From contig JBITNC010000001.1 in NCBI GenBank assembly GCA_050084985.1, positions 128,526,001 through 128,590,000 of the forward strand: a DNA stretch of 64,000 nucleotides, in the 5' to 3' direction. This document shows, in pieces, positions 25,120 through 37,358 of this stretch. Made by a program: the position numbers and the translations under genes. The notes under the pieces were generated by a model. That model had not been told where the DNA came from and searched no databases. It saw only the letters and a program-made list of their open reading frames with translations. Origin of the DNA: Nageia nagi (lineage: Eukaryota > Pinophyta). Each line of letters opens with the position of its first letter. Position 1 is the stretch's first letter.

Positions 25120-28100
25120 TTAGGGAGATCTTGGATGTGACATAATAGTTTCAGGTGAAGGTTTCACTTCAAAAAAAGCTCTGCTATTTAATAGCACTAA
25201 CTATGCTTTTTAGAGCATTAGGATGTAGGAATATCTTAGTGCCTTGGGCCATGATATTTGGGAGATTATTAAGAATGGCTATACCACACCTTCTACACCT
25301 ATTATAGATGTAGTAGATAAGAAGGCATACAAAATAACTCAAAGGCCTAGAAATGCTATCATGTGTGGATTGGTGGATAGTGAGTTGGTAAGAGTAATGA
25401 ACTCACATATAAAAAATAAATATGGGATAGTTAAAAGTATTCATGAAGGAGACTTGGAGATCAAGGAGGCAAGCTCCAAACACATTAGGCACAATTTGAT
25501 AGTTTGAAGATGAAAACATAGAAATGTACATGCTAAGGGTAAATGAGGTCACCAATGTGATTAGAGGAATTGGAGAAAATGTTAAAGACTCCATAATTGT
25601 GAAAAAGCTATTGCACTCCCTTCCTCAAAGGTTTTATTCAAAAGTTTCTATTGTAGAAGAGGCAAAAGATTTAAATAATTTCAATATGGAATAAAATATA
25701 TGGTTCCTTGATGGCTTATGAAATGAGAATAGGGAAGTCCAAACCCTTAGATAAGGAATTCACTTTCAAAGAAAATAAAATTGCTAAAGAAAAATAAGAA
25801 TCATAAGGAGAAGAATCTTCATATGTATTGAAGGCCAATTTTTTTAGAAAATTGAAAAAAGAGGAAGGTAAACTATAAAGGAAAGCTACCTTTCAAGTGC
25901 TTTAACTGTGATGGTGTTGGCACTTTGTAGCCAAATGTCCTCTCAATGGTAAAAATAAAAATAATGAGTCATACAGAGAAAAAAGGAATAGAATGAAATC
26001 ACAAATTTAGAAAGGGAAACTCTTTGCAAAGAAGTTTCTTATCAAAATAAAAGCTCATTAGAAAATAGCTTAGATGACAATTTCAAAATAAGAAACATGT
26101 GAAGCCTTATTCATGGCATTTTTGGATGAGAAACTAGAAGAAAAAAAGAGGTTATTGAATAGAAAATTGATGAAGAGATAGAGACAAAAGTTGACATGGA
26201 AGAAGAACTTATGGCAATGTTAGATGAACTTGACAAGGAAAGAAAAAGGCATAGGAAAACCCCTCAAAAATTGATGATGCAAATGAAATCATCATAAGTT
26301 AAAAGTGTAGGTATGAATAAGTGTGAAACATAATTGAGGATATTGAATAATAACTCATTACCAAAGTTGACTACTGTAACAAATTGGAAGCAAAGATTAT
26401 AGGGTTGAATCTTCAACTTGAGGAGATGAGTTGTAAGATTAGCTAGTATCATAAACTTGAGGGAGGATCTTTAAGGTTAGATGAAATGATAAGAACCAAC
26501 ATCACTAAAATTAAATTCAATTTGGATTTTGAAGAAGGACAAACCTCCAAATATGCGAGTCAAAAATTAGAAATCAAAGAAGAAAAAAATCTATTAATCA
26601 AGCAAAATCATCTTATTCAAGGAAAAGTAATACTACTAGAAATGACAAGAATATGGAAAAACTATGGATTCACACATGTCACACATCAAAGGAGAAGAAT
26701 ATTTTCATCACTTACTACAAAGTGGCAAAGTCCATAACCCAATTTCACTCAATACTTTTTTGGTTTAAATTATTTTAAGTGCAATGGGTATGGACATAGA
26801 ATCTCTGAGTGCAAATATAATGTAGGTCCAAGAAACTTCTCAAGTGGAAACACATTTGCACCTTTGATAGATTATGCTATAGAATGTTATAACTATCACA
26901 ACTATGTCACATTGCAAAACATTGTAGGAGTATATTTCTTTCAATTAATTTTAGCAAAATTTTTTCAATCATAGGGCATGAGACAAAATAAAAAGATTCT
27001 AGAGAGATAGATACACCAAACCAAATATTAAGAGAAAATACAAGAAATAAAAAAAGTGTCAAGAAGGTATGGAAAGAGAAGGAAAACCAAAATAAGAAAA
27101 ATAATTTTTGATAGTACAAAATCCTAAAGCATAGGATAAACTAGCTCTGTGGATACTAGAAAGTAGTTGTTTTAGCCATATGACTAGGCATAAAAGGAGA
27201 TTAGAGAAACTAGAACAACATGAAGACGACTCAATAAAACTTGGTATAATGATGGAGAAAAGATTATTGGAATAGGCATAATTAAGATCAATAATTGATA
27301 ATATCAAGTCATAGGAAGTGTTATTTGTGATTGGGTTGACACATAGCTTGTTAAATTTTAGTCAAATTTATGATAGTGGACATGATGTAATATTCAAGAA
27401 ATATGGATGTGAAATTAGAATAACAGATAGTAGTAGGTTAGTTGTAGTTAGCACAAGAAATTTTAAAAATTTGTATACCTTAGAGGGATCATATTTACTC
27501 AAAAGAAGGATTAAGATTAGCTTTAGCACAAGAGACTTGGACACATCAACTTTTACAACTTAGTCAAAATCAATTCAAAGGGGGCAATTTAAGATATCCC
27601 AAGTATCGAGAAACCACCAAATAGTATTTATTCTTGTGTCAAAAGAGTAAACTCACTAGATCAATTTTAATATAAAGGAGTATAACTCTAGCAAACCCCT
27701 AGAGCTTTTCATACTAATTTGTTTATTCCTATGAGGATGCAAAGTATAAATGGGGATAAGTACTTCATGCTATGCATAGATGATTATTCTAGGATGACAT
27801 GGATACTATTTTTGAAACATAAGTCAGAAGCACTTGAAAATTTTGATTTCCTTGAAGAACCAAGAATAAAATAGGTTGGAAGGAGGATCAAATGTTTGAG
27901 ATCGAACAAAGGAGGTGAGTTAATTTTTGATGATTTCTATGAGTTTTATCATAAAGTACGATATCAAGAGATAGTTTTCTATAGCAAGGAAAACTCAACA
28001 AAATGGTGTTGTGGAAGGAAAGAATCAGTCAATTCAAGAAATAGAATGAAAAATGTTGATATAAAGTAACATAATTGATAGGTTTTGGAAAAAACAAATC

Positions 28101-29002
28101 CACACAATAGTTTATATTTAGAAAAAGTGTATGTTAAGGCCCCACAAGAGTAAGACACCCTATGAGTTATGGTTTAGAAAAAAGGTATCAGAAAGATATT
28201 CAAATTATTTGTGAGTAAGTGCTACATAAGGAGGTAAGGAATAAAATCTTGGCAAGTTCAATGATAGACCAAATGAAGGTACATTATTTGGTTACTCAAT
28301 AAAAAGCAAAACTTACAAATGTTACAACAAAAGACTAAGAAAAATTGTTGAGAATGCAGATGTCAAGATTGATGAGATGAGAATACCTCCAAAATATAAT
28401 GATGAATTTTTTTTCATTTATAAATAATACATTGAGGTAGATGAGGTAGAGGAACAACCAAAAACACAACTAAAGAATAGCTCTAGTAACTCACACAATG
28501 ATACAAAAATGGAGAAAACTAGAAACACAAAATAGGTAAATGAAAAAAGGATCATCCAAGTATAAAATAATTGGAGACCCAAGTACTAGAGTTCAAAAAA
28601 GGAGAAAAAAATAAGAATGTACTCCCTTATTTAAGTATATAACCAAAGAATGTTATAAAGGCAAGTCAATATGAGAGTTGGATTAAGACAATGGATGAGA
28701 GTTAAACCAATTGAAAAGAATCAAACTTGGGATCGTTGGTACCAAGGCCCAAGAATAAAAATATGATTGGAACCAAGTGGATTTTTCACAACAAGATCAA
28801 TGAATATGGAAAGTGATAAGAAATAAATAATATTGGTTTGCAAAGGATATGCTTGGGTTGAAGGTATTGATTTTGAAGAAACCTTTACTCTTATGGCTAG
28901 ATTAGAGGCTATCCACATGTTTCTTACTTTGGTAGTGTACAAGAACTTCAAGGTTTATTAGATGGATGTAAAATTAGTATTTTTGAATGGAAATATTAAA
29001 GG
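25120..29002 (+). pseudogene. Copia F: Ty1/copia gag-pol, truncated in RT
   Basis: Gag begins with 'YAF' and 'LGHDIWEIIKNGY' (25170-25280), then 'KCFNCDG.G.FVAKCPL' near 25895-25950 and a second knuckle 'FKCNGYGHRISECKYN' near 26775-26820, followed by a decayed 'ECYNYHNY'. Protease is 'ALWILESSCFSHMT' near 27143-27185, where the catalytic DSG is ESS. Pre-integrase text is at 27318-27520. Integrase has 'IDDYSRMTWILFLKHKSEAL' near 27778-27838, then 'LRSNKGGE' with Asn for the second catalytic Asp. Reverse transcriptase runs from 'IGTKWIFHNKINEYG' near 28764 to 'FLNGNIKG' at 29002 and stops there, before the YVDD box. The order gag-PR-IN-RT marks it as Ty1/copia. Frameshifts are frequent. Confidence 0.85.
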
Positions 29003-29098
29003 CTTCACACATGGATAACTAAACAATGCTAGTATTGGCCATGGATAACTAAACTTCAAGGTTTATCAATGGATGTAAAATTAGTATTTTTGAATGGA
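28944..29098 (+). repeat. Direct repeat with templated filler at the RT break
   Basis: The 47 bp at 28944-28990 ('aacttcaaggtttat' to 'tttttgaatgg') recur at 29052-29098. Between them, 29003-29040 is nearly identical to 39900-39937 of copia 3 ('cttcacacatggataact.aa..'), with one substitution and a 2-base insertion. 'atggataactaaac' is itself repeated within the filler. This looks like a break repaired by copying short pieces from elsewhere. Confidence 0.7.
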
Positions 29099-29109
29099 TG
29101 TAAAATCAT

Positions 29110-30534
29110 AGAATAAAGTCCTTCGATGAGAAGAGGTCTTGTGGAGAAATGGTATGCAAAGAATATAGGAGGTTATGCCTCTACTTAAAGGCCCTAATTC
29201 ATTCACCACACCCATTGCATAAAAACTTATGTAATAGTGACATTTCTCCAAATATTATATTTCCATAACGAAAAAGAAGATAGTGTATCAAGTCTGTAAG
29301 ATGTAACAAAGGATTTAACCAGTGAAATATCACTCTAGAAAGCACTTCACCATATTTAATTAAATATGGGTTGGTGTGTGTCATATACCATTATTTATTT
29401 ACAAGGTGAAAGGTGGTGAAAAAAGAGATGAGGAAAATTGGCATTGTCTAACTAGGGGACTAATCGTTCCCTTGCCATCTACGCATAATCGCATATAATT
29501 TTTCTAGTCATGTCATTTTTTTGGTATTTCAAGCATATTCAAGAATTTAATGTATCATAAAATTTCTTGAATATATCAAAATTGAAGTTAAATCTAAAAA
29601 TGGGAATGGATGGTGATGAATGAAACAATGGTGTATTGGTTAGGACATTGGAATATGAACCTAACAATTCGAGTTTGAATCTTCAAAACATTGTTTTGAA
29701 AAATCCTTCATGAATGTGTTCCAAGATTTAGTTTTTATTTCATCCTTTTTTTACATATTTACATCGAGAATGTATTTTTTGCATATTCACATCAAGAATG
29801 TGTCTATTGGAAAAAAAAAAACTTTGCAAATGTGTTTATGCAAAAAAGCTTTGCAAATATGCCCACAAAAAAAAAAACAACAAAAAGATGCATGGATGTT
29901 AAAAGTTATCAAATTATCAAGGGTGACTAGGGCCCTAGTTAAACAACACCTATTAAAATTTTATACTTGAATGTTTTATTTTTATGTCTCAATCATGTTT
30001 CTAATAAATATATATTTGTATGTGTAGATCAAGAAGTTGAATTCTTTGGTTGATATATACTTTTTGGAAGATTCTAGTAAGAACTTAGATAGATATGAGG
30101 ATGATATTTATAAAGAGGAATTCTATATAGAAGCTAATGATAATTAACATGAGTAATATTAAATTATAATAGAAAATTGTGAAAGAGAAAGTAAATATAA
30201 TAGAAGAGAGAAAATAATAAAAATGAAAATATGTATTTTATTTTGTAATATAACATATTCCTTTAAAGGTTAATTTCTTAATAAGAACGTTCAATTATAT
30301 TTTCATTTACACATAGATAGATAAGTCTTTTAATATTATTTCAAAAACTTTAAATTTATAGAACATATCAAAGTTTATATAGAAGTAAATATATATCAAT
30401 TGAGTATTTGAATAAATGTTTCTAATATAATTTAATTGTACAGCAAAATCTCAAGCTTGTTTTGGTTAAGTTATGTTCACTCTTCTATCTTAAAAAGAGA
30501 GGACTTTAAAATAAAGAGTAATAACATATGATAG
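29110..30534. other. Unassigned stretch with a tRNA-like segment
   Basis: Apart from the tRNA-like block at 29629-29685 I recognise nothing. A-runs near 29812 and 29868 and the open frame at 29710-29970 have no family features. Copia F does not resume here. Confidence 0.35.
29625..29690 (+). other. tRNA-like A and B boxes, SINE head or tRNA relic
   Basis: 'tggtgtattggttagg' (29629-29644) fits a pol III A box and 'gagtttgaatc' (29671-29681) fits a B box (GGTTCGANTCC), about 42 bp apart, as in tRNA-derived SINEs and tRNA genes. The arms do not fold into a convincing cloverleaf by eye and the anticodon region is unclear. Confidence 0.35.
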
Positions 30535-31160
30535 ATTTAGGTCCCTCAAATTTAAATAACAACTACAACCTTAGCAAAACAAGCTATCTATTCTTGAGCA
30601 TAAATAAATGTTTTCCCTCATACTCAAAGTTAAAAAGAAAGCAAATTGAAGGTTACATGAAATTATAGGTATCATATTGAGAAATGCTAAGAAACCATTA
30701 AAAATATTGAGTCACAAGCATGGTTGTACATCTATGGATAACATTCATGTAAGTTCTTTAGGGGATATGGTGGATTAGATTGTATATAAGCACCTCAACA
30801 ATTTCATTTTTCCAAAGCATATGTAATAATATATGAATATAAATTTAGGTCCCTCAAATTTAAATAACAACTACAACCTTGTAAAAACAAGCTATCTATT
30901 CTTGAGCATAAACAATTATTTTCCCTCATACTCCTCAAAGTTCCAAAAAAGCAAATTGAAGGGCACATGAAATTACTATATCATATTAAGGAAGGATAAG
31001 AAACCATTAAAATATTGAGTCATAAGCATGGTTGTACATATATGGATGACATTTGTGTAAGTTCTTAAAGGGATATGTTGGAAGATAATTCCACTTGTTT
31101 GGACTTAGATTGTATATAAGCACCTCAATAATATCATCTTTTCCAAAGCTTATGTATTAT
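30535..31160. repeat. 308-bp tandem duplication
   Basis: Copies start at 30535 and 30843, each with 'atttaggtccctcaaattta'. They share 'ctatctattcttgagcata', 'aaaccattaaa.atattgag', 'agcatggttgtaca' and 'tgtatataagcacctcaa'. Copy 2 has an extra block near 31080-31105. No coding function is apparent. Confidence 0.85.
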
Positions 31161-31449
31161 TCCACTCCCACACTTTGCATATTTTTGAAAATAGTGTATT
31201 CTTTTAGCATGGGTTCAGGCATTTTTGTAACTTGCTTCCAAAATGGGTTGGGATATGAAGTGTTTTCAAGTTCCCTCATAACTATGTCCACCTGTCTTTT
31301 TTGGAAGAGAAGAAATATCACTAAAACTTTGCAATCACAAACAACCAACTTAACATAGTTAGCACCAACTTTTGATCAAGAAAAAGAACCTAATAGTGGA
31401 ATCTAAGTCCATACATTAAGCTATAGCACCATAACCAAAAGGTTTACAA

Positions 31450-32350
31450 CAAGTTGGACCAATAAATATAGCTTTTTTAAAAATAATTTCCTTTATCTCC
31501 CAAGCATAAAGCTTGGGATACCACTTCTCTATAATCCTCCAAGATTTGATGCAAGAATCAAATACTATTTCTATTTTAATATCATCATAACCATTACAAT
31601 ATTCTCTTTATACCTTATTGAAGCTAAATTTTGTAAGAGTGTTCTCTAGTAGCTCTTAACTTACTCTATCATATACCTTAGATAAATCCACTTTTATAAA
31701 TGCATCCTTTGTTTCCTTTTTATCCATCGATGAATGGTTTCTTAGGCTACTACTATCTCATCTAAAATTAATCTCCTTTGCATGAATCTCCCTTTCTTAA
31801 TATATTATTATGACAAATCTTCTTTAATCAATTTTCCATCATTTTTATGCTTACCTTATATAACACATCACATAGAGCTATGAGCTTATAATTGGTGGGA
31901 TCCTCCATATCTCTTCCTTTTGGAATTATGGTGAAGATCATTCTCTATAACTATCCCATGAGCCTTATATAATTCTACTGGGAATCCATCAGGTCATGGA
32001 TATTTCTCCAAACACATGCTAAAAATTATTTCTTTCACCTCTTCTACTTTAGTCTCTTGGTAGAGTTTTTCATTTTGTTGTTGGAAGATTAGAATTGGGA
32101 TGCTTTTTAGGTATGTTACTTACAATTTCTTACAAGATGTGGGTCTATTGTAAATAAAGTAGTGAAATACTTATTAGATATGCATTTCATATATGGAATG
32201 GTAGTTTATCAATCTCCATCACTTGTAGAGAGTGCATCAATTCTATTAAGGTGGCTCCTTGTTATTGTAGAGTAATAGAAAAACTTGGTACTCCTATTAC
32301 CTTCTTTTAGCCATATTGTTCTTATTCATTACCTCTAGTAGATTTCCTCC
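31450..32350 (-). pseudogene. LINE ORF2, reverse transcriptase part
   Basis: Minus-strand text across frames gives 'IWLKEGNRSTKFFYYSTI' near 32270-32320, 'FTIIPKGRDMEDPTNYKL' with 'IALCDVLYKV' near 31855-31945, and 'AFIKVDLSKVYDRVS' with 'ELLENTLTKFSF' near 31620-31710. These are standard plant L1-type LINE blocks (WLKEGD.NTKFFH, IPK......D.RPI.L.N..YK, and LD.SKAYDRV.W.FL), and the last contains the first catalytic Asp of RT. The YADD box is not found; the element is cut near 31450. The protein would have copied the element RNA at nicked chromosomal DNA. Stops and frameshifts are many. Confidence 0.82.
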
Positions 32351-32499
32351 TTCTTACATAGCTCATCTCTTATTTTTGTAAGATTTATTCTTCATATAAA
32401 AATATTTGGAGAAAGTGCCTAAATGAATTCTTTTTGTTATTGCTTGCATACTAGCCTTCAAAGTATCCCTTTATTAATGAAAGTACACCTTATGGAACT

Positions 32500-33420
32500 T
32501 TTTCTAAATTTTTAGCCCACTTTAACATATTTTAGCCTACATAAAAATTTAAATTGAATTATCTAAATGATGAATATCCTTGTCGACATCATTATAATCT
32601 CACCATGTTTAAAATTTTGCATTCTCTACCCATAGGTTCTCAAATTTGAATGGGTATCTCTAGGATTTTATATTCCTATGTATGTAAGGCTCAATAAAAA
32701 ATGATATGAAGCTAGTATATCCATAATATTTATTTTACATTGCCCCATATTGTAGACATTTATCCCACCAAAATTCTATGTAGCCAAGATTTAGTTATTT
32801 GGTCTCTTATTCTCCTATTTATCTAGGTATTTTTACAAGAAGGTAGTGATGTATCAATTAAGTTTATGGTTTATGTTTATTCCATTAGAAACCTATCCTT
32901 CTCATTCTCACTTAATTAATTTTTACCACCCTCTTGATGTAATATAATTGATAATTTTACAATAAAGTCTCCTTCCATTGGCCATAATACATCTTGCTGA
33001 ACTTCCCTAAGATGTTGGATTACCTTCTATTGAATTTTTTGGGCTCAATCTTCATTGAACTATAGAAATTAATAATAATCCATATTACCCTTAATATTGT
33101 ATCTTTTATTCTAATTGAGAGAATCTCCTTAGTTAATGATGATTTCACCTATTACAATATCTACTTATTCCATAGTATTGCTAATCATTATGAGAAGCTT
33201 GGGCCATAAATTCCCTTTTTTCCCAACATCTCTTAGATATGGATTTCATCCCTTTAGATATACTTTAGTTTCTTATAATAATGCTATGTCTAGATTTCAT
33301 TCTTTTATAATTATCTTAACAATCCTTTTCCTCAGGTGGTTCAATCCACTTACATTCCATGTGTTCATAATTATTAGGAATTATATTGTAAAAGCTAGCT
33401 ACTAATTTAACCAACTTCAC
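32500..33420 (-). pseudogene. LINE ORF2, endonuclease part
   Basis: On the minus strand 'MNTWNVSGLNHLRKR' near 33315-33362 matches the N-terminal endonuclease box (WN.RGL..P.KR). 'NLDIALL.ETKVYL' follows near 33255-33300 and corresponds to the ..IDI..IQET box. A trace of the GDFN box appears as 'PMEGDFIVKL' near 32945-32975. The spacing to the RT part is right for an L1-type ORF2. Heavily decayed. Confidence 0.68.
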
Positions 33421-33889
33421 ATCCCTAAACTATTTTCTCTATTGTTGTATCTTTTCCTTATTTATTTTCCTACTTAAGCATGAGAGTGTGCTTGCTTCTA
33501 TCCTTTTTCTACTTGGTTGATGGATTCTCTCTATTTTTCTTTTTCTATCCTATTATTATATCATTTATTTTTGTATATAGATTACCATTATCCTTTAATT
33601 CATTTCTAGTGGATTATGTATTTCCTATTCATTTATTTCCTTTGGCCTATCCATTATGTGAGTAGGTGTATATTCTAGTTGATATATATATCCCATATCA
33701 CTTCCTATTCTATATATGAATCATCTTGTCCTTCTATTGGATCATTTGATTTAAGTTTATATTTATTAGATTTTTCTCTCCCATTTGGATGTTGGTTTAT
33801 ATTTTATATATTTATTTTATTCCATACTTTTGGTTAATAGTGCTTCCTTTAGGTTCACCTTATAATTATTTGAAACCCCTCTTCATTTT

Positions 33890-34450
33890 CCTTTTATAGG
33901 GGGAATTTTTAGTATTGGTTTTGGATTGTTACATCTCCACTCATATTATTTTGGATTTATTTCTTAATATATGTCCATAATTGTGATATATTTTACATCT
34001 AAATTGGATGGATTCATTATTTTGCTTATATCTCCATATATTCCTTCCAAATATTAATCTTATTTCTACAGGTGTAGTTGCTCTAGGTCAATTTCTACAT
34101 ATATCCTTGCAAATATTATTGAACCTCTTTCTGTTGATTCTATTGACCTCCCTATATATTTTTTGAGAAGGTTACCAATAATCCTTAATATGTATTCTCT
34201 CAAAAATTATAATGGGAGGCATAAATATTTATCCATATTAGGGTCGTAGAAGGCTCAAATATGGAATCAAATATCAATTCCTTAAGTACATAAATAACCA
34301 TGTTGACCCAATATTGTATGGTCCTCTTCAAAAATCTTTGTTCCTATGTGAGATTAAAATAAATTCTAAGTATCTATATAGGGCCTAAGCCAAATCTTGA
34401 CTTCTCCTTATGGGGCCCAATATTTCCTTAGCATGTTGTACAAGAAGCGA
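33890..34450 (-). pseudogene. LINE ORF1 remnant (DUF4283 plus zinc knuckle)
   Basis: Minus-strand text includes 'EPSTTLIWINIYASHYNF' near 34200-34255, 'FARIYVEID' near 34085-34115 and 'IQFRCKIYHNYGHILRN' near 33955-34010. Plant LINE ORF1 proteins have the DUF4283 fold (..W.R...LP...W........IG) ending in ARICVE.DL, followed by F.C..CH.YGH. The order and spacing agree. The first zinc Cys survives, others have changed. It lies upstream of ORF2 in the same orientation, as in an intact LINE. The 5' end is not seen. Confidence 0.7.
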
Positions 34451-34459
34451 TTGGAAGGT

Positions 34460-35848
34460 TGTAACCCCACAAAGTTACATATCAAAGCATGGTTGGATAT
34501 ATATTCAATATCCTCAACTATTATTTCTTTCATTATTTCAATAATGGAAACTAAATCCATTTTAGAAAAGAATCCATATTCTTTTGTATGATCTATTCCT
34601 ATTTTTTTCTTTTTTCTAAGTCATATAAAATGTTTATAGATAGAGTGTACATGTGTTTTTTAATATATTATTCTTGACCTTGATCATATCTATGAAATTT
34701 ATTTCTTTGTTATCTTACCCTCAATTTTTGATTCCTCCCAAAGAACACTCCATTCCTACTCATTTCACTTTATTAATTTTAAACCCCTTATGAAAAATTA
34801 AAGACTTGATATTTTTATTTTTTTATCCAAAAAAGAAATAAACTAATTAAATTTTACCTTACCCCTGAGTCCAACCATGGGGATTTTGGAATGTATGTAG
34901 GTATGAATCTATGCAAATGCATGTAGGCATAGAGTAGGTTATATTGTGCATTCCCCTTGAATCCACCATGCATAATCCTGATACTCATGTATCCATGTTG
35001 ATACTAAAAATAACATGTGTGACTTGCATTTCATGTTTTAGAATGAAGAAATATGATAATGCATATCGTAATTCCCTAATAAAGGTATTTTATATTACAA
35101 TCTTATATACAACTAGTTGTGGATTGCTAATTGTGAGTACATAAGTGGAGGTGTTCCAAAGGTATGTATGAAATTTTATAATTTTAGTATATGAAATTTT
35201 ATATTTAGTATATGAAATTATTAGTTTTTGTATTAATATTGTAATGAAAAATATAATTAATGCATATGGTTATTATATTTTTATGGAATAAAATATTTTC
35301 ATATGTAAATTTATATATGTCTCTTAAGTCAATCACTATTATATCCTATAGTCAATCATCAATAAATACCACATGAACTCTATCCATACTTAAAGTTGTG
35401 AAAACAATTTGTATTCCTTATAATAATTTCTTGTGCAACCATTTTGGAGACAAAATTTGTCATTACTATATAGTCAAAATTTCTTCACAATCTAAATGGT
35501 TGTGCTTGAGGATGCATTAGCATAAAAGTAATTGCTAGTTTCTCACTATAGTGGCAAACATTTTATTGCTTATCTTCCTCATAGATACCTTGTATAATAT
35601 TCTATTAGCTATTTTATAAATCTAATAGAGTGTATTTAATAGTTTATTTTGGTAAATATTGAGTTTGTAGTTGTATGTATTTTAATTGTGAATAATATAC
35701 CATATTTTTTGAAAAGGTGATTTATCTTATTTTGTTAATGATTTATTATTTCTAAAACTTAATTTCTATTTATTTCTATGTAGAAGGTAATGATGAGGAA
35801 TGATCATGGAAGATCTAGAGTATGTTTCTCATTTTTATTTATTTTATT
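34460..35848. other. Unassigned AT-rich DNA
   Basis: No protein motif, repeat pair or RNA gene recognised. Short open frames at 34397-34591 and 34944-35144 have no family features. Confidence 0.35.
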
Positions 35849-36385
35849 TGTTATAATCAAACAATAATAATTAGGGTTATTTACAAAATACTCAATTTAA
35901 CTAATTAACCATGAAATAATAGGAAATCGATGATATGAAAGATGATAATGATCTAATTGACCTTGACCTATCAAAACTAGATTTACGAAAGATACAAATA
36001 TGTACTTTACCTATGATGATGAACAAATACGATATTTGATTGAAAGAGGATGGACAATGAGCTTCTTTAAATAATAGAGCCATGAATCCAACCTCAACTC
36101 AGTGTTGATGCTAGGAAACCAATGACACTACTCGATTACCATTTTAGAGAACCTCATCCTTTCACTCGATGTCATCTTCTCTCCTTTGATGCACAAAATA
36201 TCGCTCATGAATTAATGAAAGATTATAGGAATGCATAGCTCAGAGTATAACATTGATCTAATGCTTAGATCCAAAAATGATAAGTGGTATTAAAAAACAC
36301 CAATAAAGAATAATATAAGTATATTGCCACCTATCAAGGACATAGGATTATGTCATGTCATGTCATATCTTTGATCATGCATAAT
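35849..36385 (-). repeat. Gypsy B 3' LTR, R-U5 part (A)
   Basis: Aligns with 51520-52000 over its length: 'taattgaccttgacctatca', 'agagccatgaat', 'atgtcatgtcatgtcatatc' and the terminus TGTTATAA. The match ends abruptly at about 36385, exactly where the LTR continues at 51996 with the U3/TATA part. That missing part is found inverted at 37155-37358. Confidence 0.85.
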
Positions 36386-37358
36386 ACTTTACAAAAATAG
36401 CTTTATGTATCACTTATCATAAATAGATATTATCAATTAATTCCATATCACTTAGCATAAATTATTAGATATTTAAATGCTTACTTATCATAATTCTTGT
36501 GAAAATATATCATTACTCTTCAAATGTTTTCATTTCATTACTTATCATCGATTGCCTTTGTAAGGAAGGGGCACTCTTCTCAACAAATCCATGGAAACAT
36601 AGTAGCTTATGAAACCAAGTTGATCACTCTTATCATTGGCCACCTTTTTAAGGAAGGGGCAATCTTATTAGCAAATCCATGGAAACATGGTGGCTTGGAA
36701 AACTAAGTTGATCACTCTTATTAGTGGTCATGTTTGTAAGGAAGGGGCACTTTTATCAAACAATCCATGGAAACATGGTGACTTGAGAAACCAAGATGAT
36801 TAGTTTAAATTAGTTATTCATCTTCATAAATCTTAGTTGGTATGTCACCAAGGATATGTTTTCTTCCTTATCACTTATATACTTTCTATATCATTTTGTT
36901 TAATGATTATATTCAAGATATCTTATGCAAAAATATTTCTTGTTTGAGCTCTTTTTAGGTTCCTTTATCTTTGCCTTGGATTTCTCCTATGATGAGAGGT
37001 CCATCATGTTGTAACCAAGTCAAAGAGGGGGCATAATATAGGCAAAAAACCAAGGTATCCAAAGCTTCCACCATGAGACAACCTTTCAAGGATTACTTTC
37101 TTACTTTTCTTATTATACTTTGAATTTATGCTTTGATTATCTTTTGTCCCAAAATCATAAAACCATATTTTTTAATTTAATTAAAATACCCTTTTAGGTA
37201 TTCAAAATAATTTATTTAATTTATTAAATAAATTCTCAATATTATCAATGTGCACTCTCATATACCTTTATGTTTTATGATAATAGATCAAATTGGCATC
37301 ACAACAAGCCTAAGGAGGAGCCTTAGCATTACACCCATTACTTATAAAGGTGGAGGGA
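36386..37358 (+). repeat. Inverted segment with LTR U3 and element 3' end (D)
   Basis: 37155-37358 matches U3 of the LTRs at 51996-52169 (as reverse complement) and 56552-56750 (same strand): 'attcaaaataatttattta', 'agcctaaggaggagcctta' and TATA-like 'cttataaaggtggagg'. Placed in inverted order after 36385 it completes the LTR with no gap. The rest of the segment holds an 88-bp tandem repeat and a purine run CAAAGAGGGGGCATA at 37020-37034 that suits a polypurine tract. I infer one inversion with breakpoints near 36385 and 37358. Confidence 0.65.
36555..36815 (+). repeat. 88-bp tandem repeat, three copies
   Basis: 'taaggaaggggc' recurs at 36561, 36649 and 36737, each followed by 'aatccatggaaacat' and 'aagttgatcactcttat' or a variant. 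Such minisatellites are common in the 3' untranslated part of large plant gypsy elements. Confidence 0.85.

Noticed and set aside
29710-29970. 86-codon Lys-rich frame
   Set aside because: It is produced by A-runs and has no relatives that I recognise.
33136-33405. 89-codon hydrophobic frame, plus strand
   Set aside because: It is the antisense of the LINE endonuclease remnant.
36555-36815. Regular 88-bp units, considered as a CRISPR-like array
   Set aside because: Units are tandem with no spacer-repeat alternation, and the context is a plant retroelement.
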